Assembly (NCBI GenBank): GCA_012514315.1 | Contig: JAAZAN010000009.1 | Location: 1 to 54,156 of the forward strand | Reading direction: 5' to 3' | DNA length: 54,156 nucleotides | DNA from: Chloroflexota bacterium | Lineage (GTDB): Bacteria > Chloroflexota > Anaerolineae > B4-G1 | Part shown: positions 9,367 to 17,990 of the stretch, one piece after another | Numbering within the stretch: position 1 is the first letter of the stretch | How the letters are laid out: each line of letters begins with the position of its first letter | Notes under the pieces: model-generated | Told to the model about the DNA's origin: nothing | The model's input: only the letters and a program-made list of their open reading frames with translations | Database searches by the model: none | Translations under genes and position numbers: made by a program

Positions 9367-9394
9367 AGTGTACCATGGAGTGGACACCCGTCAA
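9367..9394 (-). promoter_or_regulatory. Internal promoter of the MFS array
   Basis: On the minus strand TTGACG (9394-9389), 16-bp spacer, TACACT (9372-9367). It has the same hexamers and spacer as the promoter at 12105-12132, so members 3-1 plus the VTT gene can be transcribed separately from members 5-4. Confidence 0.75.
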
Positions 9395-9480
9395 ACGTTC
9401 GGAGTGGGCGCCGGTTGCTCCCTGCCCGCCAAGCTCACGCTCAGGCGCGTGTTCTGTCGAGATGACAGCTTTGATTAGTG

Positions 9481-10773
9481 TCAGCAGGGCTGAGATGTCG
9501 GGACGTCGGCGATCGCGCTCTCTGTGGGTTCCAGCTTGAGTGTTAAGAAGAACCCCAGAACCAGGAGCGCGGCTGTTATGATGAACAGTGCGCTATAGGA
9601 TGTTACCTCCAGTAGCCAACCGCCCAGCGTCGGCACAACCATGAGCAGGCCAAGGATTGTATTGCTCAGGCCAGCGTATGCTGGCCGTGTTCGCTCCGGA
9701 GCGATTTCCATCAGGTAGTTGAAGAAGCCCAGAGTGGTAGCACTGTGCGTGATACCGATCACAGCGAACACCAGCGGGTAAAGCTGGATCAGGACCGGGC
9801 TGCGTGTAACCTGAATCGCGAGCGCCATTGCCGGGGCGATGACGGCTACTGCGCTGCCCAGCCGCGCGACACGGTGCGGCCTCCAGTGTCGGCTTGTCAG
9901 GCTGACCATTGCACTGACACCCACGCTCCCGACAGTCTGAGCAGTGACAAACGCGCCTACAATGGTGGCCGGCAGTTCTAGTACGCTTGTAGCGTGTCTC
10001 ACATAGAACGGTACAGCGAGGCTTCCCATGCCAAAGAGGATGCGGCTCAGAACAAAGAGCTGGAATGTCTTGTCTGAGGTCAACGTCTTCAGCCACTGCC
10101 CACGAGGTGGTGTCTCTCCCGCCAGATCGCGCACAATGCCCGGCGGCTCCCTCAGAGCGATCAGCGCAACCGTCGAGGGGATGATTACGATATTGGCCAA
10201 AGTGAACACCAGCGCATAGTTGGACGGGAACGGTAGCTTGGGGTGAGACAGAATTAAGCCCAACAGTGCACCGATGCCAATTCCCCCCAGACCGCTGACG
10301 ACCTGTGCCCAACCGAACAGCCGTCCGCGCAACCGAGATGGAATCGTTTTGGCGACGATGTCGAACCAGGCCAGGCTTCCCGTGCCATCGCCTGCGGCGA
10401 AGCATCCTAGACAGACGAAGAACAGGACCAGCGTAGCTGTCGAGTAGCGGCCCAGGCCGGCCCACAGAGCGACAGGCAATGCCAGGAGGATGACCCTGCC
10501 CGTGAAGGAGACGGTGAGCATAAAAGGCTTCTTCAGCGGCTTGTCATTGATTAGATGGGCGACCGGCAGTTGCGGCAGCAGCCAGCATCCTTGCCACACG
10601 GTACTCACCAACCCCATCAGCGGGGCAGAATCACTGAACCTCTGAACAAACGCGGGCAACACGCTGTTGAGATTGAGGAATGCCAGTCCCAGCATAAAGG
10701 AGGCATAGTCCACGAGCAGCGCGATGAAGTTCCAGCGCAGGTTGGGAGGTCTCGAAGATGGGTTCTCGCTCAA
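9481..10773 (-). CDS. MFS transporter, array member 4
   Basis: A 430-residue, 12-TM major facilitator permease. Family marks: LRWNFIALLVDYASF, DKPLKKPFMLTVS, FAAGDGTGSLAWFDIVAKTIPSRLRGRL, VPFYVRHATSVLELP (R replaces the G found in the others' YVGHA) and FFNYLMEIAPERTRPAYAG. The start is chosen as TTG at 10773, with AAGAGGA seven bases upstream; this gives an N-terminus (SENPSSRPPNLRWNF) that aligns with the paralogs. An in-frame ATG at 10860 would add 29 residues encoded inside the end of member 5. It follows member 5 after 34 bases. Substrate unknown. Confidence 0.9.
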   Translation of the reverse strand: MSENPSSRPPNLRWNFIALLVDYASFMLGLAFLNLNSVLPAFVQRFSDSAPLMGLVSTVWQGCWLLPQLPVAHLINDKPLKKPFMLTVSFTGRVILLALPVALWAGLGRYSTATLVLFFVCLGCFAAGDGTGSLAWFDIVAKTIPSRLRGRLFGWAQVVSGLGGIGIGALLGLILSHPKLPFPSNYALVFTLANIVIIPSTVALIALREPPGIVRDLAGETPPRGQWLKTLTSDKTFQLFVLSRILFGMGSLAVPFYVRHATSVLELPATIVGAFVTAQTVGSVGVSAMVSLTSRHWRPHRVARLGSAVAVIAPAMALAIQVTRSPVLIQLYPLVFAVIGITHSATTLGFFNYLMEIAPERTRPAYAGLSNTILGLLMVVPTLGGWLLEVTSYSALFIITAALLVLGFFLTLKLEPTESAIADVPTSQPC

Positions 10774-10807
10774 AGTGGGATCCTCTTGACTATCGGGTGT
10801 GGGGTCT

Positions 10808-12073
10808 TTAGCCGGCTCGCTCAGGTTGCGGCAGGCCGAGTGTATAGACGAAGCCGGCACACACTAGCGCCGCTGTCAGGCCAAACAGCAGGCCGTACGA
10901 CGTCAACTCGAGCAACCACCCGCCCAGGGTCGGGATCAGCGTCGTGATACCCAAGATGGTGTTACAGAGACCCAGATAGGCAGGACGGTGCGTATCCGGT
11001 GCGATCTCCAGCACATAGTTCGAGAACCCAAGCATCTGCGCACTGTTTGCCGCACCCAGCGCGACGAAGATAAGTGGGTAAACCCACATCGCCGAATTGG
11101 TGCCCGTAAGATGGATCGATAGAGCCAGGATCGGGGCGCTTGCGGCCACAGCGCTCCCGATCTGGGCTACTCGTCTGGGCCCTCGCCGCTCGGCGATGAT
11201 GCTGAGCAGAACGCTGGAGAGCATGCCCCCGACGGTCTGCGCGACGATAAAGGCGCCGAGAATGGCTCGAGGCAGGTGTAGTACGTCACTGGCGTGGCCA
11301 ACATAGAATGGGATTGCCAGACTGGCCATGCTCACGAGTACTCGACACACAATCATCCGACGGTAACCCGGGTCATCCTGCAGAAATTGCAGCCAGTTCT
11401 CCCTTGACGACTTGTGTTGGCTGGAATCTGGGGATTGAGGCGGCGGCGGTTCCCTGATGAGTATCAGTGCGATCGTCGATGGGATGAAAAGAACGCTGGC
11501 CAACGCGAAGAACAAGGCGTAATTCCTTGGATAGGGAAAGCGAGGGTCGCTCATCACTCGCCCGATGAATGCGCCAGCGCCGATCCCGGCCAGGCCGGTG
11601 ACGATCTGACCGGCGCCAATCAGGCGGCCGCGCCGTTTGAGCGGGACGGCCCGTGCCAGGATGTCGTACCATGCCACGCCGCTGAACCCATCTCCCGCAG
11701 CGAACAACGCCAGACAGACGAAGAACAAGGCCAGAGTGATCCCTGGATACCGGGCAAGCCCCAGGACCAGGGCAAGCGCAACTGGTAAGAAGAGCCCTCG
11801 TCCTGACATACCGATCAGCATGTAGGGACGCTTGTATAGCTTGTCGTTCATCAGGCGGGCCGCTGGTAGTTGGGGCAGTAGCCAGCCCGCGCTGAACAAC
11901 GTGCCTCCGAGTCCGATCAGTGGCGCTGAATCGGTCAGTGAGCGGACAAACGCTGGAACGACGGTGTTGGCATTGATGAAGTTCATGCCAACCATGAAGC
12001 ATATGAAGTCGGTCAGGAACAGACCAAAGTTTCGATGGTAATGGGGTGGCAACGATGTGACGTGCTGGGTCAT
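10808..12073 (-). CDS. MFS transporter, array member 5
   Basis: A 421-residue, 12-TM major facilitator permease, first gene of the five-member array. Family marks: YHRNFGLFLTDFICF, DKLYKRPYMLIG, FAAGDGFSGVAWYDILARAVPLKRRGRL, IPFYVGHASDVLHLP and FSNYVLEIAPDTHRPAYLG. The ATG at 12073 gives an N-terminus that aligns with the paralogs. A TTGACG/TACACT promoter lies at 12105-12132, giving a leader of about 25 bases. The gene is divergent from the questin-oxidase-like gene across a 347-bp gap. Substrate unknown. Confidence 0.92.
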   Translation of the reverse strand: MTQHVTSLPPHYHRNFGLFLTDFICFMVGMNFINANTVVPAFVRSLTDSAPLIGLGGTLFSAGWLLPQLPAARLMNDKLYKRPYMLIGMSGRGLFLPVALALVLGLARYPGITLALFFVCLALFAAGDGFSGVAWYDILARAVPLKRRGRLIGAGQIVTGLAGIGAGAFIGRVMSDPRFPYPRNYALFFALASVLFIPSTIALILIREPPPPQSPDSSQHKSSRENWLQFLQDDPGYRRMIVCRVLVSMASLAIPFYVGHASDVLHLPRAILGAFIVAQTVGGMLSSVLLSIIAERRGPRRVAQIGSAVAASAPILALSIHLTGTNSAMWVYPLIFVALGAANSAQMLGFSNYVLEIAPDTHRPAYLGLCNTILGITTLIPTLGGWLLELTSYGLLFGLTAALVCAGFVYTLGLPQPERAG

Positions 12074-12104
12074 AGTGATCGCTCACGGTCTAGGGTGTGC
12101 GGTC

Positions 12105-12132
12105 AGTGTAGCACGGGGTAACAGGACGTCAA
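12105..12132 (-). promoter_or_regulatory. Promoter of the MFS array
   Basis: Minus-strand TTGACG (12132-12127), 16 bp, TACACT (12110-12105), a twin of the promoter at 9367-9394. The rest of the 12074-12420 gap shows only a weak TAGAAT-like -10 at 12385-12390 for the plus-strand gene. Confidence 0.75.
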
Positions 12133-12420
12133 ATCGCGTCGTCCGCCGCGAGATGTGTCTCACTACTGCTGCGATGAATCTGAGGCTACGTCTTGTCGTA
12201 AGGGCCTTTCCACTCAGGTCCACACTGGGAAGCCAGGGCGCTTGGTCAACTCGCGCCGCCCTGCATTCACATTACCTGCGAGGAGGCTAGTCTACCACGT
12301 AGCGCATGTTTGTGAACCAGGTCGTGTTCTATCCCTGGCTACCTTGAGCGCTTTCCCCTGCTTTTCTGGGAGGTCATAGGGTGCTAGAATGCTGACGCAG
12401 CGATCTTCGGAGGGAGTGAT

Positions 12421-13455
12421 ATGGGCGCAGTGATCGATGAGGTTCTGGATCTGCTGAAGGATACGGCGCCGGAGTTTCGAGGCGGGTTGTCCAATCACGG
12501 ACCGATGGCGGCCGAGGCTCTATTCGCCCTCGATCGTGGAGAACAGGCCCTGAGCTGGGCCGAAGGCTACATGACCCGCCTGGAGCCGAGGCTACCTCAC
12601 CGTGCAGTGATATCGGAGACCAACTGGCTCGAAGCCTTGGGGGATTACGGCCGTGTGTCGGATTGGATCGCATTCTTTGACCGTCAGTTGGCCGATGTAG
12701 CTTGGCGGACTGTGGTGGCGAAGTGGGTGCCACGGCTCGTGCCAGGCATCTTTGCGGGCGCCATGCACGGCGTGATCCGCTCGGGACATGCGGTGCGGAG
12801 TTTGTCCGCGGAAGAGACATCCGTCCGCCTGCATGAGCTGGCACAGGGTCTGGGATATTGGGCGTCTCGCTATCAGACCCTTCCAGGCGAGCTGGCTGGC
12901 GGTGGAGAGTGGTGGCCATCCCAGGCGATACAACACGTCGGAATGCTGCCTGCCAGTCTTCAGCCGCATTCCGGTCTGATCACGCATCGAGTGCGCGCAC
13001 TCGACCGATTTCCGCCATTTTCCGACGTGATTAATCTGGTGGATATTCATATCCACTCATCGGATTTCATCTCCGACTTGACTGTGACTGCGGCCAGGGC
13101 CTGCCTATTCAGTGTGCCACACTTCGGCAACGCGATAGCTTATGTGCATGCGCTGACAGGACCTAGGATGTTGCGGATTATTGCCCCTTATCTCGCGGAC
13201 GAGGACGTAGGATTGGCGCTTGCCTACGGATGGCAGGCTGCTGCGGGCATCTGGGCGACCTATGGGTACGAATCGGACGACACTGTGCCTCCAGATCTGA
13301 ACGATGCGAACACAGAGGACCTGATTGACCAGGCAGTCGCAACCGCCGATGAACACGCCATCAAATTCACAGAGGCCTGTCTGTCGGAAGGGGATCTGAC
13401 TCCCTCATCTCTCTACCTTGCGTCGGCCTGGGACGTGGCACGACGCCTGAAATAG
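12421..13455 (+). CDS. Questin oxidase-like family protein
   Basis: A 344-residue soluble protein matching the questin-oxidase-like family (DUF4243), named after fungal Baeyer-Villiger-type oxidases but biochemically unassigned in bacteria. Visible family marks are LSNHGPMAAEALFALDRG at residues 23-40, WLEALGD, the central VPRLVPGIFAGAMHGVIRSGHAVR (about 101-125), GYWASRYQTLP, and the C-terminal HxxT-like and ITSATSY-free histidine region LVDIHIHSSDFI, plus AYGWQAAAGIWATYG. GGAGGGAG sits at proper spacing before the ATG. It stands alone between the divergent MFS array and a hairpin-rich gap. The conserved histidines (HGVIRSGHAVR) could bind metal or substrate; this is inference. Confidence 0.82.
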   Translation: MGAVIDEVLDLLKDTAPEFRGGLSNHGPMAAEALFALDRGEQALSWAEGYMTRLEPRLPHRAVISETNWLEALGDYGRVSDWIAFFDRQLADVAWRTVVAKWVPRLVPGIFAGAMHGVIRSGHAVRSLSAEETSVRLHELAQGLGYWASRYQTLPGELAGGGEWWPSQAIQHVGMLPASLQPHSGLITHRVRALDRFPPFSDVINLVDIHIHSSDFISDLTVTAARACLFSVPHFGNAIAYVHALTGPRMLRIIAPYLADEDVGLALAYGWQAAAGIWATYGYESDDTVPPDLNDANTEDLIDQAVATADEHAIKFTEACLSEGDLTPSSLYLASAWDVARRLK

Positions 13456-13487
13456 CGAACGGGATCTTTGCTGGCTAACCTCACTGG

Positions 13488-13530
13488 CTCGTGGAACGAG
13501 TCCTTCGCAGAGCGAGGGCTTCGTTCTGCG
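13488..13530 (+). terminator. Tandem hairpins after the questin-oxidase-like gene
   Basis: CTCGT-GGA-ACGAG (13488-13500) is followed by a 10-bp stem CGCAGAGCGA/TCGTTCTGCG (13506-13530) with a five-base loop. There is no T-run, so this may be a terminator or a 3'-stabilising structure. The rest of 13456-13806 shows no convincing gene. Confidence 0.45.
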
Positions 13531-13806
13531 CGACTGTGTGGCCGCAGAGCTGCGTGCGTGCCCAGACAGAACTAGATTTCCTACACGATCATGGCCCCAT
13601 CGAGCACATAGCTACCTGGTCAGCAGGCAAACTCATCACCCGGCTAGTAGTACAATCGGCCTCCTGACCGATGCGTCTGCGGTCGGTCTGTGGCACAATG
13701 AGAGCAGCAATGGGGATAGTCCCTGCCAATGCTACTGGTGTTCGCAGTTCTGGGTGATTGGATTGAGGAGCACCACTTTCTGGAGGATCGGAGATGAGGT
13801 AGAACG

Positions 13807-14115
13807 ATGATTAAGCGCAGTTTGATTCTTGCAACGATGCTTCTGGTTGCCGTAATCTCGAGTGGGTGTGGGATTGCACGCACGCTGGCTCTCGAGAGCT
13901 CCGGAATACCGGAGCCTGCGGGCAGCGGCGCTGTTGGAATGGCTAATCCGGCATCCGTGCATTGCACAGAACTAGGCTATGCCCTGGAGATCCGGTCCGA
14001 TGAAGCCGGGAACCAGTATGGTGTGTGCGTCTTCCCGAACGGCAGTGAATGCGATGAATGGGCTTTCTACCGTGGGGAGTGTGGGCCCGACGGCGAGGCC
14101 GCGCCCGAGAGCTAA
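13807..14115 (+). CDS. DUF333 lipoprotein, probably severed from the next ORF
   Basis: A 102-residue predicted lipoprotein: basic N-terminus, hydrophobic segment SLILATMLLVAVISSGC with the lipidated Cys at 21, then a DUF333 domain (residues 45-93: NPASVHCTELGY, then YGVCVFPNGSECDEWAFYRGEC). DUF333 is a short Cys-rich extracytoplasmic domain, sometimes labelled putative hemolysin. GAGGT precedes the ATG. The TAA at 14113-14115 is in the same frame as the next ORF, whose coding sequence continues 12 bases later without a ribosome site or signal peptide. Either the two were one 383-codon lipoprotein interrupted by a nonsense change, or there is read-through or re-initiation. Confidence 0.8.
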   Translation: MIKRSLILATMLLVAVISSGCGIARTLALESSGIPEPAGSGAVGMANPASVHCTELGYALEIRSDEAGNQYGVCVFPNGSECDEWAFYRGECGPDGEAAPES

Positions 14116-14127
14116 CCGCCTCTTCAC

Positions 14128-14958
14128 GTGGAGGAATACGAAGTCGTCGGATGGCTGGGCAGCGTGAACAGCCTGCCGAATGGGAGCCAGTATGATGACT
14201 ACGTGATTCTCCAGCCGAACGGGGCAGGGGAGGTAGGGGTGACAGGAGCCGATGCCGATATCGAGGCGGAGATCGTTGCGTTGTGTGACCGACAAGAGCC
14301 CGGCAAGTATGCCCATTTCTGGGGCAAGTTGACCTGCGGTGTGCCCGACTACAACGGTTGCCAGTTGGTGGTCACTCAACTGCGGCACGGGACGATGCAA
14401 CCCATCGAGTCAGGACCCGTAGCGGGGTGGCAAGGGATTGTGGCGGGTAACCCAGAAGGTGCACAGTTTGACGACTACTTCGTGTTAGCCGGTGCGTTCC
14501 CGGTGGCTTTCGGTATTGAGGGCTACGGTGACGATGGAGTGAGTGCGGACATCCATGCTCGCCTGGAACAGCTGCGCGATACCGGTGTGGGCCTGCGTGT
14601 TTGGGGCAATCTCGTTGCCGGCATCCCGGATGCCTTTGGCTCTCAGATCATGGTCACTCGCCTGGAGGTTGAGGGGACGCTGACTGAACCCACCGGCGTG
14701 GTGGAAGAGCCGGTCGAAGGTTGGGTTGGCACGGTCGTCGGCAATCCAGAAGGCGCGCAGTTCGACGACTATTTCCAGATGTTGGATCAAGACGGCACGC
14801 GTCACGGTATCGATTCGCAGGATGATAGTATCGGTCAACAGCTTGTCGCGTTGCGCGATACGGGACGGCTGGTCCGCGTGTGGGGCGTGTTGCGACGGGG
14901 TGTTCCGGATGCGTACGAGGCGCAGATCGAGGTGAGGCGTATCGAGGATTTTGATTAG
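14128..14958 (+). CDS. Triplicated-domain protein in frame with the DUF333 gene
   Basis: A 276-residue stretch made of three copies of an approximately 80-residue module (residues 6-86, 98-180, 196-272), each with the pattern VxGWxGxV, then (E/N)GxQ(F/Y)DDY, an acidic middle, then VWGxLxxGxPDxxxxQIxVxRLE. The pattern suggests a small beta-barrel such as an OB-like fold; I cannot name the family. The GTG at 14128 has no Shine-Dalgarno sequence and the product lacks a secretion signal, although the upstream in-frame ORF has one. It is best read as the C-terminal part of a DUF333 lipoprotein. A strong hairpin (15062-15089) follows. Confidence 0.7.
   Translation: MEEYEVVGWLGSVNSLPNGSQYDDYVILQPNGAGEVGVTGADADIEAEIVALCDRQEPGKYAHFWGKLTCGVPDYNGCQLVVTQLRHGTMQPIESGPVAGWQGIVAGNPEGAQFDDYFVLAGAFPVAFGIEGYGDDGVSADIHARLEQLRDTGVGLRVWGNLVAGIPDAFGSQIMVTRLEVEGTLTEPTGVVEEPVEGWVGTVVGNPEGAQFDDYFQMLDQDGTRHGIDSQDDSIGQQLVALRDTGRLVRVWGVLRRGVPDAYEAQIEVRRIEDFD
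14143..14943 (+). repeat. Three tandem protein-coding repeats
   Basis: Repeat units at 14143-14385, 14419-14667 and 14713-14943. Units 2 and 3 are closest (both contain GNPEGAQFDDYF and a GxPDA(F/Y) turn); unit 1 is more diverged (NGSQYDDYV, CGVPDYNGC) and has two extra Cys. Linkers are Pro/Glu/Thr-rich. Confidence 0.85.
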
Positions 14959-15061
14959 GCGTTATCGTCGCCAGGGTGCAGTCCTGGCAGAATCCCCGGA
15001 GTGGCCAGCCGGCTGGCCAGGGCTCGATCTGGGGATGAGGGGGTTCGCATCCGTGCACGAC

Positions 15062-15089
15062 CTGGGGGGACTCAGTTGAGTCCCCCCAG
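15062..15089. terminator. Bidirectional terminator hairpin
   Basis: CTGGGGGGACTCA pairs with TGAGTCCCCCCAG as a perfect 13-bp stem with a two-base apex (effectively a four-base loop), lying between the plus-strand repeat gene and the convergent leuS. TTGTGTCT follows on the plus strand. Confidence 0.75.
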
Positions 15090-15136
15090 TTGTGTCTAGT
15101 GTGTGAGCGGTCGTCGTGCCGTTCAGATGCTGTGGT

Positions 15137-17935
15137 TCATCGGACGACGATGTTGACCAACCGGCCCGGCACGTAGATGATCTGTCGGATGGTCTTGCCC
15201 TCCACGTTCCGCTGAATGTTGCCTTCGGCCAGCGCGGCCTCGCGAGCGGCCTCCTCGGTGATGTCGACCGGCACTTCGAGCCGCGCTCGCACCTTGCCGT
15301 TCACCTGGACAACCAGTGTGATCACCTCAGCAGCCGCCAGTTCTGGATTGAACTCCGGCCAGGATTGCTGGTGGACGCTGTATGAGCGGCCCGTTCTGGC
15401 CCAGAGCTCCTCGGCCATATGGGGAGCCATCGGCGCCAGCAGGAGCAGCAGTGTCTCGGCCGCTTCGTTCCAGGCGGGCGTCCCGTAGAGCGAAGTCTCC
15501 TTCGCTTTCTGCAGCGTGTTCGTGAACTCCATGAGGCCTGCGATAATCGTGTTGAACGCGAAGTCCTCCAGGTCTCTTGTCACCCGTTGGATCGTTCGAT
15601 GGGTCCAGCGCCGTAGATCGGCGGTCTGCTGAGTCGTCGGCGTCCCTGAACACTTCCTGGGTTCCAGGATCAGTAGCCATACCCGGTTCATCCACCGGTG
15701 CACGCCTTCGATCCCATTGGGATCCCAGGGCCCGCCCTGCTCCCAACGCCAGCCGAACATCAGATACCCTCGCACGGTATCAGCGCCGTAGCGCTGGACC
15801 AGGTCATCGGGCGCGATGACGTTTCCCCGGCTCTTGGACATTTTCTCACCGTCTTCACCGAGAATGAGACCCTGGTTGCGCAGCATCAGCATGGGTTCGT
15901 CGAAGTTCACCAGTCCCATATCACGCATCGCTTTCGTGAAGAAGCGTGTGTAGATCAAATGCATTGTTGCATGCTCGATCCCACCTGTGTACAGATCGAC
16001 AGGCGTCCAGTACCTGGCTTCCTCTGGGTCGAACGGCTTCGAGTCGGCGTGAGCGGGCTCCCCTTCTTTGTAGTAAGGGCTGAGGTAGGCGTAGTGATAC
16101 CATGAAGAGCACACGAAGGTGTCCATGGTGTCGGTCTCACGCTTGGCCGGACCGCCACACTTGGGACAGGTGGTGTTCAGGAACGCTGGATGGTACTTGA
16201 GTGGGCTCTCTCCCGTAGGCAGGAACTCAGCGTCCTCCGGTAGCAGTACCGGCAGATCGTCGTATGGAACCGGCACTGTACCGCATCTATCGCAGTAGAT
16301 GATGGGGATTGGGGCTCCCCAGTACCGCTGACGACTGATCAGCCAGTCACGCAGGCGATAGTTCACTGCGAACTCACCAATGCCTCGCGATTCCAGCCAC
16401 TCGGTGACCTTCTGAGTCGCGACATCCCCAGGGGTTCCCGTGAATGGCCCCGAATTGATCATCGTCCCGTGTTCGGCGTGGAACAGGATGTCGCGGTAGA
16501 ACTCCACGTTCCACAGGAGTTCCATCACCGTGCGAATTTCGCGATGAGTCGAGGGCGTCGTTTCCCGACAACGGGACAGGATGGTGGACTCGGACGCGAT
16601 CCCATCAAACGGTACAATCGCGTCTGAGTATATGAAGAGCCAGCGACTGCCGGCGATCGACACCCAAGCGCTCGGCCTGAGTTGGGCCTGGATGACTGCT
16701 GCGAACTCGTCAACCTGACTGCGGCTCAGTATCACGTACAGGTTGTTGTTCTCCTCCTCGTAGGCGATTCCAGCGTTCGTCAGAGTTTCCCTCACGTCCG
16801 CTCGCACCCGATCCAATGGCACGACGGACTTCGCTACATCGTCTGGTCGATCGATGACTGGGATGATGGGCAGCCCGAACTTCAGCGCGAACGCAAAGTC
16901 ACGCTCATCGTGAGATGGTACTCCCATGATCGCCCCGGTGCCGTAGGTCATCATGACGTAGTCTGATATCCAGATGGGTACGCGGTCTCCGTTGACCGGA
17001 TTGATGGCGTAGGCGCCAATGAAGACACCCGTCTTCTCCTTATCCGTCGCCAGACGCTCGATCTCGCTCTGACGGGATGCTTGAAGCTTGTAGGCCCTAA
17101 CCCTCTCGACGCACTCGGGCGCGACCAGCTTGTCAGTCAGCGGGTGCTCCGGGGCGAGCACCATGAAGGTGACCCCCCACAGCGTGTCCGGACGCGTTGT
17201 GAAGATGACGATTGGGTCACCTTGCTCCGAATGGAATGTCACGTCTGCACCTTCGCTGCGACCAATCCAGTTGGTCTGCATTGCTGCAACCCGGTCAGGC
17301 CAGTCGATCTTCGAGAAGTCGAGCAGTTCATCTGCGTAGTTCGTGATGCGCCAGAACCACTGGGCCAGTTCCTTTTTAACGACGGGGGTCTCGCACCGTT
17401 CGCAGTGACGGTCCTCTCCCCAAACCTGCTCTCGGGCCAGCGTTGTGTTGCAGTTTGGACAGAAATCGACCGCCGCCTTACTGCGATAGGCCAGTCCCAT
17501 ATCATAGAGCTTCAGGAAGAACCATTGGCTCCATCGGTAGTAGCCCGGCAGGCATGAGATGGCCTCCCGCTCCCAATCGAACATGGCTCCCATCGTCTTC
17601 AGCTGCCGTCTCATATTGTCGATGTTGGACATCGTCCAGTCGTGGGGGTGGATGCCTCGCTGAATGGCGGCGTTCTCTGCCGGCAAGCCGAACGCATCGT
17701 AGCCCATCGGGAAGAGGACGTTGTAGCCGCGCATCCGCATATAGCGAGCGCGCACATCACTGGGAGCCATCGCGTACCAGTGGCCGATGTGCAGATTCCC
17801 ACTGGGGTAGGGGAGCATAGTCAGCGCGTAATACTTGGGCCTGGAATGATCGATGACGGAGCGGTAGAGCTCATCCGCTTCCCATCGCTTCTGCCATTTC
17901 GGTTCAATCTCGCGGGGTACGTATGGGGCGGTCAT
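15137..17935 (-). CDS. leuS: Leucyl-tRNA synthetase with an insertion in the editing domain
   Basis: Class Ia aminoacyl-tRNA synthetase charging tRNA-Leu; 932 residues, longer than the usual 800-880. Motifs: PSGNLHIGHWY (HIGH, residues 49-52), a zinc module CPNC...CERC (159-181), the CP1 editing region with TTRPDTLWG and the editing Asp in SHDERDF (341-347), a second CxxC (CPKCGGP, about 590), TGGIEHA, KMSKS at 698-702, and a C-terminal VNGKVRARL domain. An unusual stretch of roughly 115 residues (366-480) lies between the editing site and the MINSGPF segment. The ATG follows AGGAGGGAG. It is the second gene behind a Leu-specific T-box, 55 bases after the MBL-fold gene. Confidence 0.97.
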   Translation of the reverse strand: MTAPYVPREIEPKWQKRWEADELYRSVIDHSRPKYYALTMLPYPSGNLHIGHWYAMAPSDVRARYMRMRGYNVLFPMGYDAFGLPAENAAIQRGIHPHDWTMSNIDNMRRQLKTMGAMFDWEREAISCLPGYYRWSQWFFLKLYDMGLAYRSKAAVDFCPNCNTTLAREQVWGEDRHCERCETPVVKKELAQWFWRITNYADELLDFSKIDWPDRVAAMQTNWIGRSEGADVTFHSEQGDPIVIFTTRPDTLWGVTFMVLAPEHPLTDKLVAPECVERVRAYKLQASRQSEIERLATDKEKTGVFIGAYAINPVNGDRVPIWISDYVMMTYGTGAIMGVPSHDERDFAFALKFGLPIIPVIDRPDDVAKSVVPLDRVRADVRETLTNAGIAYEEENNNLYVILSRSQVDEFAAVIQAQLRPSAWVSIAGSRWLFIYSDAIVPFDGIASESTILSRCRETTPSTHREIRTVMELLWNVEFYRDILFHAEHGTMINSGPFTGTPGDVATQKVTEWLESRGIGEFAVNYRLRDWLISRQRYWGAPIPIIYCDRCGTVPVPYDDLPVLLPEDAEFLPTGESPLKYHPAFLNTTCPKCGGPAKRETDTMDTFVCSSWYHYAYLSPYYKEGEPAHADSKPFDPEEARYWTPVDLYTGGIEHATMHLIYTRFFTKAMRDMGLVNFDEPMLMLRNQGLILGEDGEKMSKSRGNVIAPDDLVQRYGADTVRGYLMFGWRWEQGGPWDPNGIEGVHRWMNRVWLLILEPRKCSGTPTTQQTADLRRWTHRTIQRVTRDLEDFAFNTIIAGLMEFTNTLQKAKETSLYGTPAWNEAAETLLLLLAPMAPHMAEELWARTGRSYSVHQQSWPEFNPELAAAEVITLVVQVNGKVRARLEVPVDITEEAAREAALAEGNIQRNVEGKTIRQIIYVPGRLVNIVVR

Positions 17936-17990
17936 TTCTCCCTCCTGCTATCCATGGCATTGTGATTCCCTGAGCCAAAGGATCGTGAGC

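Noticed and set aside
5372-12073. MFS array as a mobile element or horizontally acquired island
   Set aside because: No transposase, integrase, tRNA target or flanking repeats; composition looks like the rest.
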